Part shown: positions 8,603-18,762 of the stretch, piece by piece
Layout: the number at the start of each line of letters is the position of its first letter
How positions within the stretch are numbered: the first letter of the stretch is position 1
DNA from: Pseudomonas sp. P8_229
Lineage (GTDB): Bacteria > Pseudomonadota > Gammaproteobacteria > Pseudomonadales > Pseudomonadaceae
Direction of reading: 5' to 3'
DNA length: 64,000 bases
Assembly: GCF_034008635.1 (NCBI RefSeq)
Contig: NZ_CP125378.1
Coordinates: 3,906,501-3,970,500, forward strand
Translations under genes and position numbers: made by a program
The notes under the pieces: generated by a model
The model's input: the letters and a program-made list of their open reading frames with translations, nothing else
What the model was told of the DNA's origin: nothing
Database searches by the model: none

Positions 8603-11464
8603 ATGCTCGAGCTCACTATAGAGCAGATATCCATGGGCCAATCGGCTGTGGATAAACCCGCCGCCCTGCAATTGCTCGCCAATCACCTGGTCGCCGATGG
8701 TCTGGTTGCCGATGGCTACCTCGCCGGCTTGCAGGCCCGGGAAGCCCAGGGCTCGACCTTTCTCGGTCAAGGTATTGCCATTCCCCACGGTACGCCCGAA
8801 ACCCGTGATCAGGTATTCGCCACCGGCGTGCGCCTGATGCAGTTTCCCGAGGGCGTGGATTGGGGCGATGGGCAGATCGTTTATCTGGCGATCGGCATCG
8901 CGGCCAAATCCGACGAACACCTGCGCCTGCTGCAACTGCTGACCCGTGCCCTCGGCGAAACCGATCTTGGTCAGGCGTTGCGTCGCGCGAGCTCGCCGCA
9001 AGCGCTGCTGAAACTGCTGCAAGGTGCGCCGCAGGAACTGGCGCTGGATGCGCAGATGATCGGCCTCGGCGTGTCGGCTGACGATTTTGAAGAATTGGTC
9101 TGGCGTGGCGCGCGTCTGCTGCGGCAGGCCGATTGTGTGAGCAACGGCTTTGCCGGTGTGTTGCAGCAAGTCGAAGCGCTGCCGTTGGGCGATGGCCTGT
9201 GGTGGCTGCACAGCGAGCAGACCGTCAAGCGTCCGGGCCTGGCGTTCGTCACCCCGGACAAACCGATGCGTTACCTCGGCCAGCCGCTCAGCGGTCTGTT
9301 CTGTCTGGCCAGTTTGGGTGAGGCGCATCAGGCGCTGCTCGAACGTCTGTGCGCGTTGCTCATCGAAGGTCGCGGCCATGAATTGGGCCGCGCCACCAGC
9401 AGCCGCAAGGTCCTCGAAGTGCTCGGCGGCGAACTGCCAGCCGACTGGCCGAGCGCACGCATCGCCTTGGCCAACGCCCACGGTTTGCATGCGCGCCCGG
9501 CGAAGATCCTCGCGCAACTGGCGAAGAGTTTTGACGGCGAAATCCGCGTGCGCATCGTCGACAGCCAGGACAGCGCCGTGTCGGTGAAGAGCCTGAGCAA
9601 GCTGCTCAGCCTCGGCGCCCGTCGCGGTCAGGTGCTGGAGTTGATCGCTGAACCGAGTATCGCTGCCGACGCCTTGCCGGCACTGCTGGCCGCTATCGAA
9701 GAGGGTCTCGGTGAAGAAGTCGAGCCATTGCCAGCGGTGAGCCAGCAGCGCGAAGTCATTGCCGATATCGCCGAAGTGCTGGTCGCCCCGGCGTCCGGCG
9801 CGCAGTTGCAGGCGATTCCTGCGGCGCCGGGCATTGCCATCGGGCCGGCGCACATTCAGGTGCAGCAAACCATCGATTACCCGTTGCGTGGCGAGTCCGC
9901 CGCCATCGAACGCGAGCGCCTCAAGCAAGCGCTGAGCGATGTGCGCCGCGACATTCAGGGTTTGATCGAACGCAGTAAAGCCAAAGCGATCCGCGAGATC
10001 TTCATCACCCATCAGGAAATGCTCGACGACCCGGAATTGACCGATGAAGTCGACACCCGCCTCAAGCAAGGCGAAAGCGCCGAAGCGGCGTGGATGGCGG
10101 TGATCGAAGCGGCGGCCAGACAACAGGAATCTTTGCTGGACGCGTTGCTCGCTGAGCGGGCGGCGGATCTGCGTGACATCGGTCGTCGGGTGCTGGCGCA
10201 ACTCTGCGGCGTGCAGACCCCGAACGAGCCGGAGCAACCGTACATTCTGGTGATGGACGAGGTTGGTCCCTCGGACGTGGCGCGGCTCGATCCGGCCCGA
10301 GTGGCCGGTATTCTCACCGCTCGCGGCGGCGCCACCGCGCACAGTGCCATCGTCGCCCGTGCCCTCGGGATTCCGGCGCTGGTGGGCGCCGGCGCTGCGG
10401 TGTTGCTGCTGAAGTCGGGCACGCCGTTGCTGCTCGACGGCCAGCGCGGTCGCCTGCATGTCGACGCCGATGCCGCGACCCTGCAGCGCGCCGCCGAAGA
10501 ACGCGACACCCGTGAGCAGCGCCTCAAGGCTGCCGCCGAACAACGTCATCAACCGGCGCACACCACTGACGGTCATGCCGTGGAAGTCTTCGCCAATATC
10601 GGTGAAAGCGCCGGTGTCACCGCTGCGGTAGAGCAGGGCGCCGAAGGCATTGGTCTGCTGCGCACCGAACTGATTTTCATGGCGCACCCGCAGGCGCCGG
10701 ACGAAGCGACTCAAGAAGCCGAATACCGCCGCGTCCTCGACGGTCTCGCCGGACGACCGCTGGTGGTGCGTACGTTGGACGTCGGCGGCGACAAACCGCT
10801 GCCGTATTGGCCGATCGCCAAGGAAGAAAACCCGTTCCTCGGCGTGCGCGGCATTCGCCTCACGTTGCAGCGTCCGCAGATCATGGAAGCGCAACTGCGC
10901 GCGTTGCTGCGTTCGGCGGACAACCGGCCGTTGCGCATCATGTTCCCGATGGTCGGCAGCGTCGAAGAATGGCGTCAGGCCCGCGACATGACCGAGCGTC
11001 TGCGTGTGGAAATTCCGGTCGCTGATCTGCAACTGGGGATCATGATCGAAGTGCCTTCCGCCGCATTGCTGGCGCCGGTACTGGCCAAGGAAGTCGACTT
11101 CTTCAGCGTCGGCACCAATGACCTGACGCAATACACCCTGGCCATCGACCGTGGTCACCCGACGCTCTCGGCTCAGGCCGATGGCTTGCATCCGGCGGTG
11201 TTGCAACTGATCGACATCACTGTGCGCGCCGCGCATGCCCATGGCAAATGGGTCGGCGTGTGCGGCGAACTGGCGGCGGACCCGCTGGCGGTGCCGGTAC
11301 TGGTCGGCCTCGGCGTCGATGAGCTGAGCGTGTCCGGGCGCAGCATCGCCGAGGTCAAGGCACGCATCCGCGAACTCAGCCTGACCCATGCGCAAACCCT
11401 TGCTCAACATGCCCTCACCGTGGGCAGCGCGAACGAAGTGCGTGCATTAGTGGAGGCCCTGTAA
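8603..11464 (+). CDS. fruB: FruB, multiphosphoryl transfer protein (EIIA-HPr-EI)
   Basis: 953-residue cytoplasmic fusion that carries phosphate from PEP to the fructose permease. Domains in order: EIIA-Fru (about 1-145, phospho-His62 in GIAIPHGTPE), a linker, HPr (about 285-370, His296 in ANAHGLHARPAK) and enzyme I (about 400-950, His580 in GGATAHSAI). The C-terminal PEP-binding barrel shows CGELAADPLAVPVLVGLGV. All three phospho-histidines are present, so the chain can run within one polypeptide. AAGGAG precedes the ATG. The stop overlaps the fruK start by one base (TAATG). Confidence 0.97.
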   Translation: MLELTIEQISMGQSAVDKPAALQLLANHLVADGLVADGYLAGLQAREAQGSTFLGQGIAIPHGTPETRDQVFATGVRLMQFPEGVDWGDGQIVYLAIGIAAKSDEHLRLLQLLTRALGETDLGQALRRASSPQALLKLLQGAPQELALDAQMIGLGVSADDFEELVWRGARLLRQADCVSNGFAGVLQQVEALPLGDGLWWLHSEQTVKRPGLAFVTPDKPMRYLGQPLSGLFCLASLGEAHQALLERLCALLIEGRGHELGRATSSRKVLEVLGGELPADWPSARIALANAHGLHARPAKILAQLAKSFDGEIRVRIVDSQDSAVSVKSLSKLLSLGARRGQVLELIAEPSIAADALPALLAAIEEGLGEEVEPLPAVSQQREVIADIAEVLVAPASGAQLQAIPAAPGIAIGPAHIQVQQTIDYPLRGESAAIERERLKQALSDVRRDIQGLIERSKAKAIREIFITHQEMLDDPELTDEVDTRLKQGESAEAAWMAVIEAAARQQESLLDALLAERAADLRDIGRRVLAQLCGVQTPNEPEQPYILVMDEVGPSDVARLDPARVAGILTARGGATAHSAIVARALGIPALVGAGAAVLLLKSGTPLLLDGQRGRLHVDADAATLQRAAEERDTREQRLKAAAEQRHQPAHTTDGHAVEVFANIGESAGVTAAVEQGAEGIGLLRTELIFMAHPQAPDEATQEAEYRRVLDGLAGRPLVVRTLDVGGDKPLPYWPIAKEENPFLGVRGIRLTLQRPQIMEAQLRALLRSADNRPLRIMFPMVGSVEEWRQARDMTERLRVEIPVADLQLGIMIEVPSAALLAPVLAKEVDFFSVGTNDLTQYTLAIDRGHPTLSAQADGLHPAVLQLIDITVRAAHAHGKWVGVCGELAADPLAVPVLVGLGVDELSVSGRSIAEVKARIRELSLTHAQTLAQHALTVGSANEVRALVEAL

Positions 11465-12405
11465 TGGCCAAGATTCTCACCCTGACCCTCAACCCGGCGC
11501 TGGACCTCACGGTCGAGCTGCCACGTCTGGAGGCCGGTCAGGTCAACCGCAGCGACGAGATGCACACCCATGCTGCCGGCAAGGGCGTGAACGTCGCGCA
11601 GGTGCTCGCGGACCTCGGGCATCAACTGACGGTCAGCGGCTTTCTCGGCGAAGACAATCTGCAAGCCTTCGAAACCTTGTTCGCCAAGCGCGGCTTTGTC
11701 GACGCGTTCATCCGCGTGCCGGGGGAGACGCGCAGCAACATCAAGGTCGCTGAGCACGACGGCCGTATCACCGACATCAATGGCCCGGGCCCGGTGGTCG
11801 ACGCGGCGGCGCAGCAGGCATTGCTCGAGCGGCTGGTGCAGATTGCACCGGGGCACGATGCGGTGGTGGTCGCCGGCAGTTTGCCGCGCGGTGTCACGGC
11901 GCAGTGGTTGCGCGAGCTGATCGAACGCCTGAACGGACTTGGTCTGAAAGTCGCCCTCGACAGCAGCGGCGAAGCCTTGCGCGCGGCCATTGAAGCGCGC
12001 CCGTGGCTGATCAAACCGAACACCGAGGAGCTTGCCGATGCGCTCGATTGCGATGTGGTTTCGCACGCCGCCGAAGCGCAGGCCGCGGCGTGCCTGCATG
12101 CCAAGGGCATCGAGCACGTAGTGATTTCCCATGGTGCCGACGGCGTGAACTGGTTCAGCGTTGGTTCGGCGCTGCATGCCACGCCGCCCAAGGTCACGGT
12201 CGCCAGCACGGTGGGTGCCGGTGACTCGTTGCTGGCAGGTATGCTCCACGGTTTGCTCAGTGCCGAGACGCCCGAGCAGACCTTGCGCAGCGCCACGGCG
12301 ATTGCCGCGATGGCGGTGACGCAAATCGGTTTCGGCATCAACGATGCGGCGCAACTGGCGCAGCTCGAACAGGGCGTACGCGTGCGTCCCCTGACAGAAC
12401 AATAA
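11464..12405 (+). CDS. fruK: 1-phosphofructokinase
   Basis: 313-residue PfkB-family kinase that converts fructose 1-phosphate to fructose 1,6-bisphosphate. The N-terminal substrate region (LNPALDLTVELP), the GKGVNVA motif and the C-terminal catalytic GAGDSLLAG with its aspartate are all present. It starts at the TAATG junction with fruB and ends 11 bases before fruA, so it is the middle gene of the fruBKA operon. Its substrate is also the inducer that FruR senses. Confidence 0.97.
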   Translation: MAKILTLTLNPALDLTVELPRLEAGQVNRSDEMHTHAAGKGVNVAQVLADLGHQLTVSGFLGEDNLQAFETLFAKRGFVDAFIRVPGETRSNIKVAEHDGRITDINGPGPVVDAAAQQALLERLVQIAPGHDAVVVAGSLPRGVTAQWLRELIERLNGLGLKVALDSSGEALRAAIEARPWLIKPNTEELADALDCDVVSHAAEAQAAACLHAKGIEHVVISHGADGVNWFSVGSALHATPPKVTVASTVGAGDSLLAGMLHGLLSAETPEQTLRSATAIAAMAVTQIGFGINDAAQLAQLEQGVRVRPLTEQ

Positions 12406-12416
12406 GAGGGTTTGTC

Positions 12417-14150
12417 ATGAAGTTAGCCATTGTCACGGCCTGCCCGAACGGTATGGTCACCAGTGTGCTGTGCGCCCGCCTGCTCGACGCGGCGGCCCAG
12501 CGTCAGGGCTGGAGCACCAGCGTTGAAGTGGTGGATGCGGCGCACCCGGAACGTGAACTGTCGGCCGCGACCATCGCGGCGGCGGAGTGGGTGCTGCTGG
12601 TGGTCACCGGCGATCTCGACATGAAGCGTTTCGTCGGCAAGCGCGTGTTCCGCATAGCCCCGGCGCAAGCGCTGCAGGATGTCGAAGCGGTTCTGCGCCG
12701 TGGTGCTGAAGAGGCCGAAGTTTACGTCGCCGCCGACGCTGCCCCGGCAGCCGCTGCGCAACGTGCACCGCGCATCGTCGCGATCACCGCGTGCCCGACC
12801 GGCGTCGCCCACACCTTCATGGCCGCTGAAGCGTTGCAGCAAACGGCCAAGCGTCTGGGCTATGAACTGCACGTCGAAACGCAAGGTTCGGTCGGCGCGA
12901 AAACCCCGCTCAGCGCGACAGCGATTGCCGAGGCTGACGTGGTGTTGCTGGCGGCGGATATCGAAGTCGCCACCGAGCGTTTCGCCGGCAAGAAAATCTA
13001 CCGTTGCGGCACCGGGATTGCCTTGAAGCAGTCCGAAGCCACACTGAAAAAAGCCCTCGCCGAAGGTCAGGTGGAGAGCGCCGCGAATGACGGCAAGGCT
13101 CCGGCCAAGCAAGAGAAAACCGGGGTCTACAAACATCTGCTGACCGGCGTGTCGTTCATGTTGCCGATGGTGGTGGCGGGCGGTCTGATGATCGCGTTGT
13201 CGTTCGTGTTCGGCATCACCGCGTTCAAGGAAGAGGGCACGCTGGCGGCGGCGCTGATGCAGATCGGCGGCGAGACCGCGTTCAAGCTGATGGTGCCGCT
13301 GCTTGCCGGCTACATCGCCTATTCGATCGCCGACCGTCCGGGCCTGGCGCCGGGGATGATCGGTGGTTTGCTCGCCAGTACGCTGGGGGCAGGGTTCATT
13401 GGCGGTATCGTTGCCGGGTTTATCGCCGGGTATGTGGCCAAAGCCATCAGTCGCTACGTCGCCTTGCCGCAGAGTCTTGAAGCGCTGAAACCGATTCTGA
13501 TCATCCCGTTGTTCGCCAGCCTGATCACCGGTTTGGTGATGATCTACGTGGTCGGCAAACCGGTTGCCGGCATGCTCGCGGCGCTCACACATTTTCTCGA
13601 CAGCATGGGCACCACCAACGCGATCCTGCTCGGCGTGTTGCTCGGCGGCATGATGTGCGTCGACCTTGGCGGGCCGATCAACAAGGCGGCGTATGCGTTC
13701 TCGGTGGGGCTGCTGGCCTCGCAGAGTTATGCACCGATGGCCGCGACCATGGCCGCCGGGATGGTGCCGCCGATCGGGTTGGGCATCGCCACCTTCATCG
13801 CCCGGCGCAAGTTCGCCCAGACCGAGCGCGAAGCCGGTAAAGCGGCGCTGGTGCTGGGGCTGTGTTTCATCTCCGAAGGGGCGATTCCGTTTGCCGCCAA
13901 AGACCCGTTGCGGGTGATTCCGGCGAGCATTGCCGGTGGTGCTTTGACCGGTGCACTGTCGATGTACTTCGGCTGCAAACTGATGGCGCCGCACGGTGGC
14001 CTGTTTGTGCTGGCGATCCCGAATGCGATCAATCATGCGCTGTTGTATCTGCTGGCGATTGTCGCGGGGAGTTTGTTGACGGCGGTGGTTTACGCGACGG
14101 TCAAACGCCCGGAAGCGGTGGAGCTGGCGATGGAACCTGCCAAAGCCTGA
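12417..14150 (+). CDS. fruA: PTS fructose permease EIIBC
   Basis: 577-residue inner-membrane component that imports fructose and phosphorylates it at C1. It has two EIIB-like domains in tandem: the first around Cys9 (AIVTACPNGM) and the second around Cys126 (AITACPTGVAHT). The second has the complete phospho-cysteine loop and is the likely donor. From about residue 235 an EIIC domain of 8-10 membrane segments follows, with GGPINKAAYAFSVG typical of the fructose class. Last gene of fruBKA; a REPIN follows the stop. Confidence 0.96.
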   Translation: MKLAIVTACPNGMVTSVLCARLLDAAAQRQGWSTSVEVVDAAHPERELSAATIAAAEWVLLVVTGDLDMKRFVGKRVFRIAPAQALQDVEAVLRRGAEEAEVYVAADAAPAAAAQRAPRIVAITACPTGVAHTFMAAEALQQTAKRLGYELHVETQGSVGAKTPLSATAIAEADVVLLAADIEVATERFAGKKIYRCGTGIALKQSEATLKKALAEGQVESAANDGKAPAKQEKTGVYKHLLTGVSFMLPMVVAGGLMIALSFVFGITAFKEEGTLAAALMQIGGETAFKLMVPLLAGYIAYSIADRPGLAPGMIGGLLASTLGAGFIGGIVAGFIAGYVAKAISRYVALPQSLEALKPILIIPLFASLITGLVMIYVVGKPVAGMLAALTHFLDSMGTTNAILLGVLLGGMMCVDLGGPINKAAYAFSVGLLASQSYAPMAATMAAGMVPPIGLGIATFIARRKFAQTEREAGKAALVLGLCFISEGAIPFAAKDPLRVIPASIAGGALTGALSMYFGCKLMAPHGGLFVLAIPNAINHALLYLLAIVAGSLLTAVVYATVKRPEAVELAMEPAKA

Positions 14151-14162
14151 CACCCTTCCCCC

Positions 14163-14251
14163 TGTAGGAGTGAGCCTGCTCGCGATAGCAATCTGTCAGA
14201 GACATCGATGTTGACTGACACACCGCTATCGCGAGCAGGCTCACTCCTACA
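14163..14251. repeat. REPIN after fruA
   Basis: Inverted arms TGTAGGAGTGAGCCTGCTCG... and its complement, separated by about 35 bases. Same family as 18648-18736 and 24697-24786. It could also act as a transcript-stabilising hairpin at the end of the fru operon. Confidence 0.9.
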
Positions 14252-14316
14252 AGAGGAGGGTGTCATGGCAGGGTCATACAGCCGTGCTTAAGTTTTCCTT
14301 TTTCAGGGAGAACACC

Positions 14317-15858
14317 ATGAGCGATTTCAATCCGGGTCGTCGGCGGGTCATGCAGGTGGTCGGTGCCGGTCTGTTGATGCCGGGGCTGGCGCCGGCGGTG
14401 ATTGCCTCGGTCAAGGATCGGCCACAACTGACGGATGGCGTGCAGTCCGGTGACCTGCAAGGCGACCGCGCGATGATCTGGAGCCGCAGCGACCGTCCGG
14501 CGCGGATGGTGGTCGAGTGGGACACGCGCAGCCAGTTTCGCCACCCGCGTCGGGTGGTCTCGACATTGGCCGATGCGCGCACAGATTTCACCGCCCGGGT
14601 TGAGCTCACCGGGCTGCCCGCCGATCAGGCGATTTTCTATCGGGTGTATTTCAAGGACGCGCAAACCGGCGTCGCCAGCGAGCCGTGGCTCGGTCACTTG
14701 CGCAGCGCACCGACCGCGCGGCGCAATATTCGCTTTGTGTGGAGCGGTGACACCGTCGGCCAGGGCTTCGGCATCAACCCGGACATCGGCGGCATGCGCA
14801 TCTACGAATCCATGCGCTTGCGCCTGCCGGACTTCTTTATCCACAGCGGCGACACCATCTACGCCGACGGCCCGGTGCCGGCGCAGTTGACCACCGAGGG
14901 TGGTCGCGTGTGGCGCAACCTCACCACCGAAGCCAAGAGCAAAGTCGCCCAGACGCTGGATGACTATCGCGGCAATTACCGCTACAACCTGATGGACGAA
15001 AACATCCGCCGCTTCAACGCCGAAGTGCCGCAGATCTGGCAGTGGGACGACCACGAGGTGGTGAACAACTGGTCGCCGGGCAAGCAGCTCGACGAGCGTT
15101 ATCAGGAAAAAGATATCCACACCCTGGTCGGCCGTGCACGCAAGGCCTGGCTGGAATATTCGCCCATGCGCCTGCAGGCGGCCGACGGTGGCGGGCGGAT
15201 TTATCGCAAGCTCAGTTACGGGCCGATGCTCGACGTATTCGTCCTCGACATGCGCAGCTATCGCGGTGCCAATGATGACAATCTCGGCGCGGCAAAACCG
15301 TTCCTCGGGCGTGAGCAACTGGACTGGCTCAAGCGTGGCTTGAAGCACTCCAAAGCGCAGTGGAAGGTGATCGCCGCTGACATGCCGATCGGCCTCGGTG
15401 TGCCGGACGGTGAAGTCAGCCCGGGCGTTGCGCGCTGGGAAGCAGTGGCCAACGGTGATCCCGGCCCGGCTCAGGGGCGTGAACTGGAAGTCGCCGAGCT
15501 GCTCGGTTTTCTGCGGGCGCAGCAAGTGCGCAATTTCGTGTTCCTCACCGCCGACGTGCATTACTGCGCGGCGCATCACTACCACCCGGAGCGTGCGGCG
15601 TTTCAGGATTTCGAGCCGTTCTGGGAGTTTGTCGCGGGACCGTTGAACGCCGGGAGTTTCGGGCCCAATCCACTGGACAAGACCTTTGGCCCGGAAGTGG
15701 TGTTCCAGAAAGCACCGCCCACCCAGAATGCTTCGCCGTTTGCCGGGTTTCAGTTTTTTGGTGAGGTGAATATCGAAGGGCAGAGCGGGGAGATGAGCGT
15801 GGTGTTGCGGGATTTGAATGGGGTGAGCGTGTTTGAGCAGAAGTTGCAGCCGGTGTGA
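14317..15858 (+). CDS. PhoD-type alkaline phosphatase, Tat-exported
   Basis: 513-residue metallophosphoesterase of the PhoD family. A twin-arginine signal opens it (GRRRVMQVVGAGLL), so the folded enzyme should be exported by Tat. An N-terminal beta-sandwich of about 110 residues precedes the catalytic domain. Metal-binding motifs are visible: WSGDTVGQ, HSGDTIYADG, WQWDDHEVVNNW and TADVHYC. Known members release phosphate from phosphodiesters with Ca and Fe. The ATG at 14317 has AGGGAG just before it; the open frame upstream is not needed. It stands alone between two REPINs. No Pho box was identified. Confidence 0.9.
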   Translation: MSDFNPGRRRVMQVVGAGLLMPGLAPAVIASVKDRPQLTDGVQSGDLQGDRAMIWSRSDRPARMVVEWDTRSQFRHPRRVVSTLADARTDFTARVELTGLPADQAIFYRVYFKDAQTGVASEPWLGHLRSAPTARRNIRFVWSGDTVGQGFGINPDIGGMRIYESMRLRLPDFFIHSGDTIYADGPVPAQLTTEGGRVWRNLTTEAKSKVAQTLDDYRGNYRYNLMDENIRRFNAEVPQIWQWDDHEVVNNWSPGKQLDERYQEKDIHTLVGRARKAWLEYSPMRLQAADGGGRIYRKLSYGPMLDVFVLDMRSYRGANDDNLGAAKPFLGREQLDWLKRGLKHSKAQWKVIAADMPIGLGVPDGEVSPGVARWEAVANGDPGPAQGRELEVAELLGFLRAQQVRNFVFLTADVHYCAAHHYHPERAAFQDFEPFWEFVAGPLNAGSFGPNPLDKTFGPEVVFQKAPPTQNASPFAGFQFFGEVNIEGQSGEMSVVLRDLNGVSVFEQKLQPV

Positions 15859-15881
15859 TTTAACCGGCACTGCAACTTCCT

Positions 15882-15970
15882 TGTGGGAGCGGGCTTGCTC
15901 GCGAAGACGTCATGTCAGTCGACAGCGACTCCGCTGACACACCGCGTTCGCGAGCAAGCCCGCTCCCACA
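15882..15970. repeat. REPIN, GGGAGCGGGCTTGCTCGCGA type
   Basis: Inverted arms TGTGGGAGCGGGCTTGCTCG... and its complement. A different subfamily from the one after fruA. It lies between the converging phoD-like and piuB-like genes. Confidence 0.9.
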
Positions 15971-15985
15971 GGAGGGTGAGTAATC

Positions 15986-18511
15986 TCAGTAAACATCCCG
16001 GCGGTAGCGGCCCTGTTCGATCAGGCGTTCGACTTCGGCGGCGCCGAGGATGTCGTTGAGCACCTGGTCCACGCCGGAGGCCATGCCTTGCAGGCTGCCG
16101 CAGATATAGATCACCGCACCGTCGGCCAACCATTTTTTCAGTTCGTCAGCGGATTCGCGCAGGCGATCCTGCACGTAGATTTTCTGCGCCTGATCCCTTG
16201 AAAACGCCAGGTCCAGTCGCGCCAGGTCGCCATTGATCAACCACTCTTCCAGCTCCGCCCGGCAGAGGAAATCGTGCTGACGATTGCGCTCGCCGAACAG
16301 CAGCCAGTGGCGCTGCTGACCGTCGGCGATGCGTGCCTTGAGCAGGCTGCGCAACCCGGCAAGGCCGGTGCCGTTACCCAGCAGAATCATCGGCACTGGT
16401 TGGTTCGGCAGGTGGAAGCCACTGTTGCGGCGCACGCGCAGGCTGATGCTGCCGCCCACCGGCGCATGCTCGGTCAGCCAGCCGGAACCGATGCCGAGGC
16501 TGCCATCGCTGTGTTGCTCCTGACGCACGATCAGCTCCAGCACACCGTCAGCGGCGATCGAGGCAATCGAGTACTCGCGCATCGCCAGCGGCACCATTGC
16601 ATCGACCAGCGCCTGCGCGTGCAGGCCGACCAGATGCGCGCGGTGTTCAGGCAGTTGGCGCGAGGCGAGGGCGACTTCCAGCGGCTCTTCGAGACCATTG
16701 ACCTTCACCCGGGTTTCGCCGCGAATGCCGAGGCCGTCGAGGAAGTGTTCGACCGCCCACGCGCAATTGCGTGGCAGTACTTCCACCAGGTCGCCAGCCA
16801 GCCAGCTGCTGTTCGGTGCGCTCAGGCCCAGCAGATAAACCGGTGCACCGCTGCTGTCGGGGTTCAGCAGTTCGCGGCGCACCAGCGTCCAGTTTTCGTA
16901 GCTCGGCGCTTGCCAGGTGTCGACCGGCGTTTGTCCGGTGAGCAGCCCGAGCTGGGTTTGCCAGTGACGCAGGGCATACGGGTCGCCGCTGTCGACTTCG
17001 ACCGGGGCGAACAGGGTCTTGCCGCCGTGCTCGCTCAACCACTGATGCAGGCGTCGGGCGAAGCCGCAGAAATGCGAATACTGGCGGTCGCCCAGACCCA
17101 GTACGGCGTAGTTCAGGCCCTCGAGGCTGGCGGCGTTGCGCAGCACTTTACGTTCGAAGCCGCGAGCGCTGTCCGGTGCTTCACCGTCGCCGAAGGTGCT
17201 GACCACGAACAGCGCGTTGTTCGATTCGCGCAGATCCTGCGTGCTGACATCTGCCAGCGGCTGGACCTTCACCGGCAATCCGGCGGCCTGCAATTGCCCG
17301 GCGGTCTGCCACGCCAGTTGTTCGGCGAAACCACTTTGGCTGGCGAAACCGATCAGCCATCCGGGTGCATTGCCGGCCGGTTGTTCGAGGCCTTTGCGTG
17401 CGTCCTGAACCTGTTTTTTCTTGCGCCGACGGTCGAGGTACAGCAACCACCCGGTGATGAAAAACAGCGGCATGCACACAGCGGCCAGGGTGATGATGAT
17501 TCGTCCGACGAGGCCGAAATAGCTGCCGACGTGCAGCGCGTAAATGCTGGTCAGCAGTTGCGCCTTGAAGCTCTTGTCGGCGTAGCGGTCGACGCGTTTG
17601 ACCACCCCGGTGGCCGGGTCGAGGGTGATCTGGTTCAACGCGCGATCATGCGGCGAGCTGTCGAGCAGGTAGAACACCGTCGCTGGTTGCCCGGCCACTG
17701 GCGGCATGCGGATGTTGTAGGCCGACAGGCCGGGACCGGCCGCGCTGTAGATGCTGCTCCACATCGCCGCGTAGTCGGCGGTCGGTGCCGGACCTTCCGG
17801 CGCCGGGCCGCGACTACCGCGCACGCGCTCGTTTTGCGGCGCGTCGGAAAACAGTCTGGTCAGGCCCTTGTTGTACCACTCGTACGACCAGGACAACCCG
17901 GTCAACGCCAGCAGCAGATACACCAACAGGCACCAGGTGCCGGCCACCGAGTGCAAATCCCAATTGAAGCTGCGGCCCTTTTTCTTCCAGTCGAGGGTCA
18001 GCCACACGCGCCAGCTGTTCCACTGTCGTGGCCAGCGCAGGTACAGCCCGGAGAGGCAGAAGAACAACAGGATCAGGGTGCACGCGCCGGTGATGTTGCG
18101 CCCGGTATCGCCCATGGCGAGGAAACGGTGCAGTTGCAACATCAGGCCGAAGAAATCCTGGCCCACGGCATCGCCCATGAACTCGCCAGTGTACGGATCG
18201 AAGTAGCGCATCTCGCCACGGCGCTCGCCTTTGGGCGGGGTGAAGTAGACGCGCGCGGCGTTGCCGCTGTCGGTCTCGACCCAGAGCATCGCGACCTTTT
18301 TGCCGGAGGTCGCTTCGATGTGTTCCACCAACTCGACTGGGGGCAGGACGCCGGCGACCTGTTTTTCCACCTGCAACACCGATGGGTTCAGCGCCCGCAG
18401 AATTTCGTCCTGAAACGAATAGGCGGCACCGGTAATGCCCATCAGGGCCAGCACCAGCCCGGCAGTGATGCCAAAAAACCAGTGCAGCTGGAACAGGGTT
18501 TTCTTCAACAC
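15986..18511 (-). CDS. piuB: PepSY membrane / sulfite-reductase-type flavoreductase fusion (PiuB-like)
   Basis: 841-residue inner-membrane reductase. The N-terminal 380 residues are a PepSY-associated region with about four membrane spans (for example [20 protein letters not shown] and [20 protein letters not shown]). Next comes a flavodoxin-like domain (about 400-530, [18 protein letters not shown] and [12 protein letters not shown]), then an FAD-binding ([10 protein letters not shown]) and NADPH-binding ([12 protein letters not shown]) ferredoxin-reductase unit. This suits electron transfer from NADPH across the membrane to reduce ferric siderophore in the periplasm. It is downstream of the TonB receptor gene, as PA4513 is in P. 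aeruginosa. The role as siderophore reductase is inferred from context. Confidence 0.88.
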   Translation of the reverse strand: MLKKTLFQLHWFFGITAGLVLALMGITGAAYSFQDEILRALNPSVLQVEKQVAGVLPPVELVEHIEATSGKKVAMLWVETDSGNAARVYFTPPKGERRGEMRYFDPYTGEFMGDAVGQDFFGLMLQLHRFLAMGDTGRNITGACTLILLFFCLSGLYLRWPRQWNSWRVWLTLDWKKKGRSFNWDLHSVAGTWCLLVYLLLALTGLSWSYEWYNKGLTRLFSDAPQNERVRGSRGPAPEGPAPTADYAAMWSSIYSAAGPGLSAYNIRMPPVAGQPATVFYLLDSSPHDRALNQITLDPATGVVKRVDRYADKSFKAQLLTSIYALHVGSYFGLVGRIIITLAAVCMPLFFITGWLLYLDRRRKKKQVQDARKGLEQPAGNAPGWLIGFASQSGFAEQLAWQTAGQLQAAGLPVKVQPLADVSTQDLRESNNALFVVSTFGDGEAPDSARGFERKVLRNAASLEGLNYAVLGLGDRQYSHFCGFARRLHQWLSEHGGKTLFAPVEVDSGDPYALRHWQTQLGLLTGQTPVDTWQAPSYENWTLVRRELLNPDSSGAPVYLLGLSAPNSSWLAGDLVEVLPRNCAWAVEHFLDGLGIRGETRVKVNGLEEPLEVALASRQLPEHRAHLVGLHAQALVDAMVPLAMREYSIASIAADGVLELIVRQEQHSDGSLGIGSGWLTEHAPVGGSISLRVRRNSGFHLPNQPVPMILLGNGTGLAGLRSLLKARIADGQQRHWLLFGERNRQHDFLCRAELEEWLINGDLARLDLAFSRDQAQKIYVQDRLRESADELKKWLADGAVIYICGSLQGMASGVDQVLNDILGAAEVERLIEQGRYRRDVY

Positions 18512-18594
18512 GTCGCTCGCCTTGTTCGTTCAAAAATGTGTCATCACGGCGCGCATTATGCCGTGGGTTGTCGAGAGCTTCTTTGATTACGCAC

Positions 18595-18625
18595 AAAGGC
18601 CCCGTTCAAATGAATGAACGGGGCC
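18595..18625 (-). terminator. Hairpin between piuA and piuB
   Basis: Perfect 11-bp stem GGCCCCGTTCA with a 6-base loop. On the minus strand it is followed only by TTTG, a short T-run. It would end or reduce read-through from piuA into piuB; partial termination seems most likely. Confidence 0.55.
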
Positions 18626-18647
18626 ATGATCTTGCGGCGCATACCTT

Positions 18648-18736
18648 TGCAGGAGTGAGCCTGCTCGCGATAGCGGTGGATCAGTCAATCCATTCGCTGG
18701 CAGACACGACCTCATCGCGAGCAGGCTCACTCCTAC
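18648..18736. repeat. REPIN between piuA and piuB
   Basis: Inverted arms of the GGAGTGAGCCTGCTCGCGAT family, lying in the 251-base gap after piuA, next to the hairpin at 18595-18625. Confidence 0.88.
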
Positions 18737-18762
18737 AGGTTCTCCCGCATTTACAGCGTTGG

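Noticed and set aside
14163..14251. Small RNA gene between fruA and the PhoD-like gene
   Set aside because: The structure is a REPIN of a family found several times in the window, so no separate RNA is called.
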